A DNA stretch of 64,000 nt from Heliopora coerulea (lineage: Eukaryota > Cnidaria > Anthozoa > Scleralcyonacea > Helioporidae): the NCBI GenBank assembly GCA_030142905.1, contig JASJOG010000063.1:558001-622000 (forward strand). Reading direction: 5' to 3'. Each line of letters begins with the position of its first letter. Within the stretch, counting starts at the first letter, position 1. The notes under the pieces are model-generated. The model was not told where the DNA came from and ran no database searches. It saw nothing but the letters and a program-made list of their open reading frames with translations. The translations under genes were made by a program, and so were the position numbers. Positions 31,976 through 46,200 of this stretch are shown here, piece by piece.

Positions 31976-33082
31976 TAGTTCAAAATAGCTCAAGCAAGTA
32001 CAATACTAAACCATTTGGGCTAACCTTTCATCTTTTAATCGCCGAGTGTCCAGAAATACAACTGGATTTGTTTTGGGAAGGAAAGTAATTTTACCGTAGT
32101 ATTTACTCCATCGTGTGTTGTTTATTAATAATTTTGCCAAAAATTACAAGTCAAAAGCTAATGCAAAGTGGCCTATAGGCTTGTAATTTAAGAACTTATT
32201 TGAGAAGCAAATATTTTGTACCGTGTACATTTGACTTAGAGCATTGTGAAACATTTTCCTCTTGAGAAATGTGGAGCAGTGAACCGTACTATCAAGATTC
32301 ATGGTGCGATAACTTTGGGTGAAGCAACTGCCTGAAGTTATCGCATCTTGTTATCCTAGACTGCCTACACTGGCACCCATTGCTCAAGATTTTATCAAGA
32401 TTCATGTATCCAGGAACTATGTTTTGAAACATTTGTTAAATAAAGGTCTTCCATATTAGATTCTTGAGCTGGAGGGGGTGTGAGGGCATTTTAGGGAGAG
32501 ACAGAAGCTGAAGTGGGCGGTAGCAATGGCATTGAGGAACATAGCGTTATGTTTAGTGTCGAGCACAGCTTAAGCACGACGATGATTCAATGAACTTTGA
32601 TCGTAGTTTACCTTTTTTACGCCTTTGAACGGTTTTAGTGAAATGTGACATTAATACAGCCAATATCTTTCTGCGTTTTACACACCGGTGACATTTTGCC
32701 GGAACCGCAAAATTGTGCGTGCTGATTGGTTGCTAAACGTTCCGATGTTTTACGATGTTGGGCCGACCGGTCCAATGCGCTTTTTAATTTATTCTAGACC
32801 GGCAAGTTTAGGCGGGAAAATCTTCGAGCTGGTTTTAATGAAGTTTAAAGAGAATTGAGCATCTACAATGAAAAAGCTCGAATAATAAACTGTACCGGAA
32901 CACTATTACTGTGAATTTTGGAAGCTAATTGTCTAAAACTACGACAAAGGAATGATTTACTGGTGGAAACAAGAAGCAAGACGAACAGGTTACGAGCTAA
33001 GGTAAGCAGCAACATCCTACCATGAAAACATGGTTAAAAATGGGAAAGAAAGCCAACCAAGAGCCATAAAATAAATTTCTTA

Positions 33083-33195
33083 TTAACCTAGTTTGCACTG
33101 TCCGTATGGGAAAGTATTTGAATGCCTTCGGTACGGGTTTTTTCGCACAGACCTTGCTCGGTCTGTACGGAAACTTGAGAGCAAACGAGGTTAAT
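33083..33195. mobile_element. Short foldback element
   Basis: The left end TTAACCTAGTTTGCACTGTCCGTA is matched inversely by the right end (TACGGAAACTTGAGAGCAAA then CGAGGTTAA). The centre contains ACAGACCTTGCTCGGTCTGT, itself an inverted repeat. Confidence 0.6.
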
Positions 33196-34250
33196 AAGTA
33201 TTTAATGGCGTACTTTCACCTGAATTAAATGGTGTAATTTCTGAGTTATTGTCCTGTTTACTCGGGACGATCTGAGGCAACATCAGTGGCTCCAGGGAAG
33301 CGCTACAGGACCATCTTCCCCAAAAGCCATTCTGTCACCCAGCCAAATGCTAAATGGGGGGATTCGGGAGCTGCATCTGTTTTGGCCCTTCCTCAGTCTT
33401 AACGTCCTGGGTCCATCCCTTAACTTCCAATTCAAAAAGAGTTAAGGCCTCTTAAGAAATCTAAAGTGAGGGACCACCATGTCAACGGACCTACTGTACA
33501 CTAGGCTCAAGGGACATGATTTGCCGAATGGGGATGGAGCAGGAGGGTTTAATAACTAGGTTAATAACGTTCCCAGAGCCAGCATTTAGCATTACAGAAT
33601 TTTCTTGTTTTCTTGACATCGCCATAATTTTATGAGTTGATTTCAGGTCATTACACCCTATTGTGGCGTAAGGGAAGTTCTACACTGGGGAGGCAAGGTG
33701 TTATTTCTATTTCAGAATCATCCTCAGAGATAAATGAACAGAAAATTGTACACGATAACCTGACACTGTCGAAGTCAACTGAAAAATGTTAACTCGGGCG
33801 AATTTGAAAAAAAACAAGTGTTACGCTTGGGGGCCAACGTGGGGGCCAACGTGGGGGCTGGAGGGGCGACATACCACCCTGGGCCAGCTAGCTACTATAC
33901 TAAATGAGGCCCTGAAATTTAGCCTAAATTAGCAGCTCGTCAGGTCCGAAATGAATTGCAGCTGGTGTTTTTGAGCGTCATTCTCTGCTGTTGCGTTTAG
34001 TACCGTTTACAGTCATTACATGTAAAGCCCGCATCACCATTATGGGAATACCGCAAAGACTATGTCCTTGTCAAATTGCCCTTCGTGGCTGAGATATCCA
34101 GATTTCATTTTCCTTTAGGTTAACTTTTTTGGTTTTTTTAGTGTCTAGGGTATTGGCTGTATTCTCAGGAGATGAAACGTAAATTCTTGTGACAGGAAAA
34201 TTTTCAATATTTTGGCGGAACCAATCTTTTCGTCGATTTTATTCCCTTAG

Positions 34251-34638
34251 GCTTGAGCGTTCTCCAACTTTTTGGAGTCGAACCACGTGTAGTCGAATTC
34301 TTACAAAGTCCGAACAAGAAGCGTTTAACAAGGCGACCTTATCAAGAAAATACATCACATATCAGTTTAAGACCTAAACCGTTCGTTTTCAACCTCAGAA
34401 CCATTGAGGAAATAAAGGTAAATGTAGCGAATTTTATCGTAACTTCCGTTCAGCTGTATTGAGGATGAATCGAATTTTTTTCCTACAACTCTAAGATTTC
34501 ATTGTGACATTCCATCAGGTCCTTGTAAGCTTAGTTTACTGTTCTTTGTTTTAGGCTTTCCTGACAAACGCCTGGTTTCTGGCTTGCTTCAAATACTAAC
34601 AGAATTAGTTCCTAAACAATTCCCTCGTGGTGAAAAAG
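34251..34638 (+). pseudogene. Two orphan coding-like segments
   Basis: 34251-34417 follows a good acceptor and reads SVLQLFGVEPRVVEFL... to FNLRTIEEIK at a gtaaat donor. 34555-34638 follows another acceptor and reads FPDKRLVSGLLQILTELV to a gtaccg donor. Both look protein-like, but their phases do not join and no further exons were found. They may be remnants of a gene, a diverged element, or exons with a missing partner. Family not recognised. Confidence 0.3.
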
Positions 34639-37600
34639 GTACCGGTATGTTAAACTGATAAATTCGTGTTGTTTCATAGCAAGCTTAGGCCATTGGCCCT
34701 TTAACGTCCAGGCTCGTTTGTGTGACGAGTAAAATAGTCAAAGTGCATCTTTCATCCGAAATGAGTTAAAAATAAACTTGGTCATCCTTGTAGATGTTAA
34801 TGCACACGAGATTTTTATATTAAGAGGGTATCTCGGGGCGCCAAGCAATTTGAAGAACACAGCCCAAGTTAAGAACATGTGCCTACAAATCTGGTTTCCT
34901 GATGGGTGGACTGAAAGAAATTGTAGGAGGACATGTAAAGATTTGGAGGGGCCCTTTCCAGCCAAAATTTTCTGTAGGTGTTTTGGTTTTTTTAATTTAA
35001 TTTCATTGTTTTCTGAATTTGGTCCAGTTTTATTCAACAATTGTTTCAGCCAAGATTACCCTTTACAAGGATTTTTAGGGGACAGTTTTCCTTTCGGCTA
35101 TTTTTGGGAAAGGAATTGTCACCCCATTCCCAAGCTTTCAAATGCTCTTGTTACCATCCTCCTAGTGAGGATGAATAAATCAACATTAGTAGCATAGTTA
35201 GGGGAGACAGGAGTGGCCAGTGTTCCTTGATGCTAAATGTTGGGGTACCAAATTCAGATGTCATGAAAAAGTTTTATATTAACATAAAAGAAGTATGAAA
35301 ATATTATCAAGGCATGTCAGTCATGTTGTATCATTTGTATTATTTGGGTTAGTTTTCAAGTTGGCAGTAAGATACTAAAAAGTTGCATTAATAAAGTTTT
35401 TTCCAAGTTGACCATCCCAGGCTACCATAATTGCTCATAAAATAGGGATCATTAAGTAAGCATTTTTGAAAATATTTTGCTTCCAGAAAATAAAATATTT
35501 TTGAATATGGTAACAAATTTTTGATTGGTTGAATAGCAAAATAACAATATCAAAATAATGATTCACTATGCCATTAAAATTTATTTGAACCTTAAAATAA
35601 CATTTGGCAAAATACAGGGTATTTTTTGAATGAGTTCTCTTCATGCAGAATTGTGATTTTGGGTTTTATAGTTACAATTATGATTAACAATTTAAATTAT
35701 CTCATCATTTTACCATTCTTTTTGGTCAAAATCCAACTTTTATTACATTACTCTGGCATATGTGAGACAAATTTACATGCTTAGGAGAGACATCTTTGAA
35801 GAATCAAAACTATTTCAACTCTTTTCAGTACCAACAGGGCCTTCATTATTTTATCATGTTCTGGCTAATTGCAGACAATTTTACTCATCACAGGGATAAG
35901 CAAAGCCCTGGGCATTAAAGGGTTTAAAACACTATCTACTTAATCCATTAAATGGCAAAGGTCCACTTTAATATTTTATTCAGGCTAATGCCAGACATTC
36001 TTACTTGTCACAGGGATGAGCCCAGAGTGTTAAAGAGTTAAGTTGTATGGACTAAAAGTAGACCAAAAAGCCTAGTATGAACTTGTACCATAATGATTCA
36101 AATAAGTGCCCTGAGTGCTTATTTAATTTTGGGGGTCAAAAGGGGGGTACTTGTTTTGGAGGGGTTGTTCAGTACATTTTTGGGGAAACACTGCAAACTG
36201 ATTCCATAAAAACCCAGAGCTTTAATAACAATCTTAACAAGAACAAGAACAACAAGGATTTAAAAAACAACTGGAATGCTAGAGTATGGTACCCTAGTTC
36301 TCTTCTTTAGTGAACAAGGATGCTGGAAAATGGGCTTGTTGTTCCTGCATCTTTTCATGCTAGAGCAACAAACTTAGCCATGGCTTAAAGATTTGAAAGA
36401 GTAATCTGTAGATCATAACTGGGAGGAGGGTGCTGAGACCTGTTGCCCAAAAATTTTCTGCATCTCCTGAATTTTCAAAATGAACCAACCACTAAGCCAT
36501 GCCTTCAACAAAACTGTGCTTATTATATTTACACAATTCTAAAATGACATCAAAATGAGTACAAACAAAGCAATATCAACTGAGAATACATTAGGTCTAA
36601 AAGTGCTGAGCTTTTCCTCTCAGATCCCAGGTTATGAGAAGATAAAGATTTCTGCCCAAAAAATGGAAATTTCACCTGAAAAATTGACAATGCCCAAATC
36701 TGAGGGGGGACTGCAGCCCCCCAGCTTGTACACCTATGCTACTGATTTGGGAGAACTTTGCTCTCACATGGACATCAAATTTGAAAATATGAGAAGATCA
36801 ATTTTGCTGTAATTATACTATTGTGCTCAATGCATATGAATTACCATATGTGTAACAAGTAAAATGTTGAAGGACAGCTGATTTCATACCAATATCCATG
36901 TATCTCTTATTGGTTGGGTAATTGTTTACATACAGTAGTCCCCTGTTGAGAGAGAAATGGGAGGGGGGCACTCATTTGGGAGGGGGCCCTTCAAGAAAAT
37001 GCAATAGAGGGGGTGCTTATTGGAAGGAGGGTGCTTATTCTAATTATTATAGTAAGACTTGAACTTGCTGAATAAATTTTCTTGATTGTATTAGAATTAC
37101 AGGTTTTTCCCCTCTGAAAAATGCAAGTAAATATTTTTAAGGGGAACAAAACAGTATGACAGGTAGACCCAAAGTAATTTGACCAAAAAAATCTTATTAG
37201 TGTTTTAGTAGTTGCTACAACAATGACATTTCATAATAGCTGCAAATTCCTGTTTAAGCTGATTTAATTCATTAAGGTGCATGAAGGGTTTCATGTCAGA
37301 GGTTTAATATTGCACATACCAGGCCATTTCAGTCAACAGAGTAGGCCACTAGCTTCTTAATGGGTTTAAATGCAAAAGGGCATAGAGTTATTTTGCTCAC
37401 ATGTTTTCAGGGGGCAGACCTTGGGCCTTCTGTAAAAGGGGTCTACATTGAAATTGGGCATTGAATTCACAAACATCAAAAGACACTGATCATGCTGAGA
37501 AATTACTACAATCACATTTATGCTGGTGTATTTAAATAAATCTAATTATATTTAGGCCCCTATAGTTGAATATTTCAAGGACAGGATTGAATAGGCTAAA

Positions 37601-40265
37601 TCAACTTTTATTCCCAACTAAGGCTGCCCTTTCATTTCAGTAAAGACTGAATGTTATGGCTTGTTTTTCCTCAAAGAGTCAACATTCCCTATGAGGCTTA
37701 TTCACAACAGTATATCTAAACAAAATGGCAGTTGCCTGAAATCTCATGGGTACTAGATCACCTCAAGAGTTCTTACCAATCTTGCTGGGTGTGGGTTGTC
37801 AAAATTATGACAAGGGTCAAACCTCCCACCCAAAACTTGTGGAAAAAAGTCATTCCATTTTGCAACTATTTGGTTAACATATTTTTCCATTTAGTTAACA
37901 TAAAAAGGCACTTGTTCTGTTGTGAGGGGGATGGGCCACTGCTGATACCCCCTCTGGATCTACCACTGATTTTGCACCATGTTTTGATCATTTCCAAAGA
38001 AAAGTACCCTTCTGTTTAACAAATAAAAAGTGTTGATAGAATCAGAAAGAACTGTGATAGAATCGTGAATGGAAAAGTGAAACACAACACATGCCAGTAG
38101 CCAAGTGTTTTCAGGTATTTTTCTGGTTCAGGTAATGTCACAAATGTTCCTATTACAAAGCAGAGACATGAAAGTTATTACCTATTTGTTTTGTAAAATT
38201 TATAACCAGCTGAAGGTTTTTTCAAATTTTTGTGACATAATGCATACATGTATCGCTCTATTATGTCAGTGTATACTTATAGTAAATGAAAATGACATCA
38301 GTGTGACACTGTGCTCTGAGGGAGGACAAGGCTTGTCCAATTAGTGAATGCATAGGATACATGTTATGTCACTTGTAAATTTCTGGGTGAGCAAGAGAGT
38401 GCACAAATTATAAAAAATAACATCTGTGGATGACCTCACTTATTCTGCCTGAAACTTGGCCACAGGCAAACTTTGATAAAGTTTTGGGCCTATTTCTCAC
38501 TTAGAGAAATAAAACCTGTTTCCTATGGTCAACTATGTTCAATACATATTAGTTTCAATCTACAAAGTACAATTGTTCTGCATGATACTTTGTCCTGACA
38601 GATGCAATTAACAATTGTAGTATACTGGTTATTACTAGTATGCTACAATTATTAAATAGTAATTAGAAGTTACACTCTTAAGAACTAATTGTGCACACCA
38701 GGTCTTGACTCAGGTGAACAATTTTATGCAGCAATTGTGCAGCATAGACAGGTCCTTATGCATCATTCATTATATACATATAATCCCATTCATTCACCCT
38801 GCATACACCATTATCTTGGCCCACATGTGCACATTTTAGCCTCAAGCCAAATCTGAACATGTTTTAGCCCAGTTTTTATTTGTCTGGACAAACACTGAGA
38901 CTTTTTCAAATTCAATATCTACTGAAGTACTGTAACTAGGTATGCCTGGCTTCCAACCAATTTTGTGCTTTTGCATCCATTTATCCAAATAGGTGTTAAC
39001 TCGTTAAGGGCCAGGTCTCATTACTTTGATGAGTAAAATCTTCTGAGGTTAGCCAGAGTAAAGTTATAAAATGTACTTTAACTCCTTAATGGGTTAATGT
39101 GCACAATGTGATATCTTGGAATTCAGTTCTATTCCAAATGTGAATTAATTTGTTTTATTATTAATCATGTTTCCAGAACAAAGTGTGATATTTCAGCATG
39201 CTTGTCCATAAGAGTCATCCTTAAACAACAAATAACCCCTTTAACAGAAGAATCTGACCCAAATTAACACCAGCTCTGCTCATAAACATAAATTAGGGGA
39301 TGCTTTGCCCTTACAATTAAGAATATTCTTCCCAGCATTCTTGGTTTGATTCCAACAAAATTGTGCTGCACATAGTGAAATGACTTCCCTCCAATTTCCT
39401 ATTTGGGTCATTTCCTGACAACATGGCTACCATCCTATTGTTACAAAATATTTCATTTTTGGGCTCAAGTATCACTGTATCAAGGAAGAAACTCTGATTA
39501 AACTTCTACATCCAACTAATTTTAAAATTAAGGAAGGCAAAGGGCATTCAAGTTAAGGTCAAAAGTTCAGATGTTCCATTTCTTACTTGTGTTAAAACAA
39601 TGAAAGTTTGTCTAATTTAGGCTTATCTGACTTTTGAAAAATAGTTTGGTGGATCCCTGGAGGTCTTTATACCCAATCTGTTATGTCCAGAACCCTGCAC
39701 TTTAAAGTTGCTCAGTCCTTAAATTCTGACAACAACTTGGAATGTCTTTGGTATGTCACTGATCTGGCTGAATGATTCTGGGTGTGTGCCAGGTGTGTGT
39801 GCAATTGCACAAATCGTATGGCAAAGGCTGTCTTTCAATCCATGTGTTAACAGCAGTGTTGCTTCAATTACTTACTCTGAAAGTGATACTCAAATTCAAA
39901 TAGCCAACGGTACTTTTCCATTCATTGCAAATAAGATTGTTATCAGTACATGGAAATGTTGACATGTTGATCAACATCATAATGACCTCCTGATATTTAA
40001 ATAATTATTATAGTTTTCTTTTTTATTTTTACAGGTTTGGATGGATATAACACTTCCAGTTTGAATGAGAGTATAAACCTTCCACAGTTACAATGTGGTG
40101 CATCTCCATGAATGATGTGGATCATGGGCAAAGGAAAATAAGAACAAGGTTTTGGGAGCTGGACAGATCAAACTTTTGTGTAGTAACAGATGCCATCTCC
40201 TAATTTTTTTAATGAATGAGGTTGTAAGTATGGCTGAGCCATGACTACGGGATGTATGTTATGAT
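34639..40265. other. AT-rich intergenic DNA
   Basis: No gene supported. Contains dispersed-repeat copies at about 35846-35925, 35941-36040 and 39000-39095, and G-rich patches with GGGGGTGCTTATT-type words at 36110-36180 and 36950-37040. The scattered short open frames are not convincing. Confidence 0.45.
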
Positions 40266-40269
40266 ATAT

Positions 40270-43200
40270 AATTATCCTGTCATATCCATTTGGAAATTCA
40301 AAGTGACCAATCGCTAACTCTCAAAATAAGGTCAAAATATGAAAGTTCAGGCCAAATCATTCACTTTTGGCTTTATTTCAGTGAGCTGCGGTGAACATTT
40401 CGTTCAATTTTAAAGGTCGAAAAATTTTACCAAAAAATAAAGGAGTTAACCCATTTTGACCATTTTCAAACTTTCGAAAATCGCTTGAAACATGAAAATT
40501 TAGGACAAAGAATGAACTTTTTGACTCATTTTATTCATTCGAAGCTAAATTCATTTGCTTCTTCGAGGTCGAAAAATTTCACCAAAAAGTAAAGGAGTTA
40601 ACTCAGTTTTTGGCCATTTTTTCGACCATTTTTAAACTTTCGAAACAAGGTCAAAACATGAAATTTCAGGCCAAAGAATTAAGTTTTGCACTGATTTGAA
40701 TCATTTCACACTAAATTCACTTGCTTTTTCGAAGTCGAAATATTTGATTAAAAAGTAAAAGTGTTAAACCACGGTTTTTCAAGCTTTTTCGACCAATTTC
40801 AAACTTTCGAAATAAGACCAAAATATGAAATTTTAGGGCAAATAAAATAGATCTGGCTTGATTTGAAGGACTTTACAGTAATATTTCAGATAATTTTTGA
40901 GGTCGAAAAATTTGACCAAAAAGTAAAAGGGTTAATCCACAGTTTTTCACGATTTTTCGACCAATTTCGAACTTTCGAAATAAGGCCAAAATATAAATGT
41001 TTAGGGCGAATTAAATAGTTCTGGCTTGATTTGAGGGACTTTACATTAATATTTGAAATAATTTTCTAGGTCGAAAAATTTGACCAAAAAGTAAAAGGGT
41101 TAACCCACGGTTTTTCACGATTTTTCGACCAATTTCAAACTTTCGAAATAAGGCCAAAATATGAATGTTTAGGACTATTGAGATAGTTCTTGCTTGATTT
41201 GAAGGTCTTTACAGTAACATTTGAGATAATTTTCTAGGTCGAAAAATTTGACCAAAAAGTAAAGGGGTTAACCCACGGTTTTTCACGAATTTTCGACCAA
41301 TTTGAAACTTCCGAAATAAGGCCAAAATATGAAAGTTTAAGACAAATAAAATAGTTCTGGCTTGATTTGAAGGACTTTACAGTAACATTTGCGATAATTT
41401 TCTAGGTCGAAAAATTTGACCAAAAAGTAAAGGGGTTTAACCCACGGTTTTTCACAATTTTTCGACCAATTTGAAACTTTCGAAATAAGGCCAAAATATG
41501 AATGTTTAGGACTATTGAGATAGTTCTGGCTTGATTTGAAGGACTTTACAGTAATATTTGAGATAATTTTTGAGGTCGAAAAATTTGACCAAAAAGTAAA
41601 GGGGTTAACCCACGGTTTTTCACGATTTTTCGACCAATTTCAAACTTTCGAAATAAGGCCAAAATATGAAAGTTTAGGGCGAATAAAATAGTTCTGGCTT
41701 GATTTGAAGGACTTTACAGTAATATTTGAAATAATTTTCTAGGTCGAAAAATTTGACCAAAAAGTAAAGGGGTTAACCCACGGTTTTTCACAATTTTTCG
41801 ACCAATTTCAAACTTTCGAAATAAGGCCAAAATATGAAAGTTTAGGGCAAATAAAATAGTTCTGGCTTTATTTGAAAGACTTTACAGTAATATTTGAAAT
41901 AATTTTCTAGGTCGAAAAATTTGACCATAAAGTAAAGGGGTTAACCCACGGTTTTTCACGATTTTTCGACCAATTTCAAATTTTCGAAATAAGGCCAAAA
42001 TATGAAAGTTTAGGGCGAATTAAATAGTTCTGGCATGATTTGAGGGACTTTACATTAATATTTGAAATAAATTTTGAAGTCGAAAAATTTGACCAAAAAG
42101 TAAAGGGGTTAACCCACGGATTTTCACGATTTTTCGACCAATTTGAAACTTTCGAAATAAGGCCAAAATATAAATGTTTAGGACTATTGAGATAGTTCTG
42201 GCTTGATTTGAAGGTCTTTACAGTAACATTTGCGATAATTTTCTAGGTAAAAAAATTTGACCAAAAAGTAAAGGGGTTAACCCACGGTTTTTCACGATTT
42301 TTCGACCAATTTCAAACTTTCGAAATAAGGCCAAAATATGAAAGTTTAGGGCAAATAAAATAGTTCTGGCTTGATTTGAAGGACTTTACAGTAATATTTG
42401 AGATAATTTTCTAGGTCGAAAAATTTGACCAAAAAGTAAAGGGGTTAACCCACGGTTTTTCACAATTTTTCGACCAATTTCAAACTTTTGAAATAAGGCC
42501 AAAATATGAAAGTTTAGGGCGAATAAAATAGTTCTGGCTTGATTTGAGGGACTTTACATTAATATTTGAGATAAATTTTGAAGTCGATAAATTTGACCAA
42601 AAAGTAAAGGGATTAACCCACGGTTTTTCACGATTTTTCGACCAATTTCAAACTTTCGAAATAAGGCCAAAATATGAAAGTTTAGGGCAAATAAAATAGT
42701 TCTGGCTTGATTTTAAGGAATTTACAGTAATATTTGAGATAATTTTTGAGGTCGAAAAATTTGACCAAAAAGTAAAGGGGTTAACCCACGGTTTTTCACG
42801 ATTTTTCGACCAATTTCAAACTTTCGAAATAAGGCCAAAATATGAAAGTTTAGGGCGAATTAAATAGTTCAGGCTTGATTTGAGAGACTTTACATTAATA
42901 TTTGAGATAAATTTTGAAGTCGAAAAATTTGACCATAAAGTAAAGGGGTTAACCCACGGATTTTCACAATTTATCGACCAATTTGAAACTTTCGAAATAA
43001 GGCCAAAATATGAATGTTTAGGACTATTGAGATAGTTCTGGTTTGATTTGAGCGACTTTACAGTAATATTTGAAATAATTTTCTAGGTCGAAAAATTTGA
43101 CCAAAAAGTAAAGGGGTTAACCCACGGTTTTTCACGATTTTTCGACTAATTTCAAATTTCCGAAATAAGGCCAAAATATGAAAGTTTAGGGCGAATTAAA

Positions 43201-46200
43201 TAGTTCTGGCATGATTTGAGGGACTTTACATTAATATTTGAAATAAATTTTGAGGTCGAAAAATTTGACCAAAAAGTAAAGGGGTTAACCCACGGTTTTT
43301 CACGATTTTTCGACCAATTTCAAATTTTCGAAATAAGGCCAAAATATGAAAGTTTAGGGCGAATAAAATAGTTCTGGCTTGATTTGAAGGACTTCACAGT
43401 AATATTTGAGATAATTTTTGAGGTCTAAAAATTTGACCAAAAAGTAAAGGGGTTAACCCACGGTTTTTCACGATTTTTCGACCAATTTCAAATTTTCGAA
43501 ATAAGGCCAAAATATGAAAGTTTAGGGCGAATAAAATAGTTCTGGCTTGATTTGAAGGACTTTACAGTAATATTTGAGATAATTTTCTAGGTCGAAAAAT
43601 TTGACCAAAAAGTAAAGGGGTTAACCCACGGTTTTTCACAATTTTTCGACCAATTTCAAACTTTTGAAATAAGGCCAAAATATGAAAGTTTAGGGCGAAT
43701 AAAATAGTTCTGGCTTGATTTGAGGGACTTTACATTAATATTTGAGATAAATTTTGAAGTCGATAAATTTGACCAAAAAGTAAAGGGATTAACCCACGGT
43801 TTTTCACGATTTTTCGACCAATTTCAAACTTTCGAAATAAGGCCAAAATATGAAAGTTTAGGGCAAATAAAATAGTTCTGGCTTGATTTTAAGGAATTTA
43901 CAGTAATATTTGAGATAATTTTTGAGGTCGAAAAATTTGACCAAAAAGTAAAGGGGTTAACCCACGGTTTTTCACGATTTTTCGACCAATTTCAAACTTT
44001 CGAAATAAGGCCAAAATATGAAAGTTTAGGGCGAATTAAATAGTTCAGGCTTGATTTGAGAGACTTTACATTAATATTTGAGATAAATTTTGAAGTCGAA
44101 AAATTTGACCATAAAGTAAAGGGGTTAACCCACGGATTTTCACAATTTATCGACCAATTTGAAACTTTCGAAATAAGGCCAAAATATGAATGTTTAGGAC
44201 TATTGAGATAGTTCTGGTTTGATTTGAGCGACTTTACAGTAATATTTGAAATAATTTTCTAGGTCGAAAAATTTGACCAAAAAGTAAAGGGGTTAACCCA
44301 CGGTTTTTCACGATTTTTCGACTAATTTCAAATTTCCGAAATAAGGCCAAAATATGAAAGTTTAGGGCGAATTAAATAGTTCTGGCATGATTTGAGGGAC
44401 TTTACATTAATATTTGAAATAAATTTTGAGGTCGAAAAATTTGACCAAAAAGTAAAGGGGTTAACCCACGGTTTTTCACGATTTTTCGACCAATTTCAAA
44501 TTTTCGAAATAAGGCCAAAATATGAAAGTTTAGGGCGAATAAAATAGTTCTGGCTTGATTTGAAGGACTTCACAGTAATATTTGAGATAATTTTTGAGGT
44601 CTAAAAATTTGACCAAAAAGTAAAGGGGTTAACCCACGGTTTTTCACGATTTTTCGACCAATTTCAAATTTTCGAAATAAGGCCAAAATATGAAAGTTTA
44701 GGGCGAATAAAATAGTTCTGGCTTGATTTGAAGGACTTTACAGTAATATTTGAGATAATTTTCTAGGTCGAAAAATTTGACCAAAAAGTAAAGGGGTTAA
44801 CCCACGGATTTTCACGATTTTTCGACCAATTTGAAACTTTAGAAATAAGGCCAAAATATGAATGTTTAGGACTATTGAGATAGTTCTGGCTTGATTTGAA
44901 GGTCTTTACAGTAACATTTGCGATAATTTTCTAGGTCAAAAAATTTGACCAAAAAGTAAAGGGGTTAACCCACGGTTTTTCACAATTTTTCGACCAATTT
45001 CAAACTTTTGAAATAAGGCCAAAATATGAAAGTTTAGGGCGAATAAAATAGTTCTGGCTTGATTTGAGGGACTTTACATTAATATTTGAGATAAATTTTG
45101 AAGTCGAAAAATTTGACCAAAAAGTAAAGGGATTAACCCACGGTTTTTCACGATTTTTCGACCAATTTCAAACTTTCGAAATAAGGCCAAAATATGAAAG
45201 TTTAGGGCAAATAAAATAGTTCTGGCTTGATTTTAAGGAATTTACAGTAATATTTGAGATAATTTTTGAGGTCGAAAAATTTGAGCAAAAAGTAAAGGGG
45301 TTAACCCACGGTTTTTCACGATTTTTCGACCAATTTCAAACTTTCGAAATAAGGCCAAAATATGAAAGTTTAGGGCGAATTAAATAGTTCAGGCTTGATT
45401 TGAGAGACTTTACATTAATATTTGAGATAAATTTTGAAGTCGAAAAATTTGACCATAAAGTAAAGGGGTTAACCCACGGATTTTCACAATTTTTCGACCA
45501 ATTTGAAACTTTCGAAATAAGGCCAAAATATGAATGTTTAGGACTATTGAGATAGTTCTGGTTTGATTTGAGCGACTTTACAGTAATATTTGAAATAATT
45601 TTCTAGGTCGAAAAATTTGAGCAAAAAGTAAAGGGGTTAACCCACGGTTTTTCACGATTTTTCGACTAATTTCAAATTTCCGAAATAAGGCCAAAATATG
45701 AAAGTTTAGGGCGAATTAAATAGTTCTGGCATGATTTGAGGGACTTTACATTAATATTTGAAATAAATTTTGAGGTCGAAAAATTTGACCAAAAAGTAAA
45801 GGGGTTAACCCACGGTTTTTCACGATTTTTCGACCAATTTCAAATTTTCGAAATAAGGCCAAAATATGAAAGTTTAGGGCGAATAAAATAGTTCTGGCTT
45901 GATTTGAAGGACTTCACAGTAATATTTGAGATAATTTTTGAGGTCTAAAAATTTGACCAAAAAGTAAAGGGGTTAACCCACGGTTTTTCACGATTTTTCG
46001 ACCAATTTCAAATTTTCGAAATAAGGCCAAAATATGAAAGTTTAGGGCGAATAAAATAGTTCTGGCTTGATTTGAAGGACTTTACAGTAATATTTGAGAT
46101 AATTTTCTAGGTCGAAAAATTTGACCAAAAAGTAAAGGGGTTAACCCACGGATTTTCACGATTTTTCGACCAATTTGAAACTTTAGAAATAAGGCCAAAA

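Larger units (their letters stand above)
31116..34250. other. Intergenic region downstream of the kinase fusion
   Basis: No exon recognised. Contains an inverted pair of satellite-related sequences (31848-31975), a small foldback (33083-33195) and an AT-rich remainder. The open frame at 31589-31801 has no recognisable feature. Confidence 0.5.
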
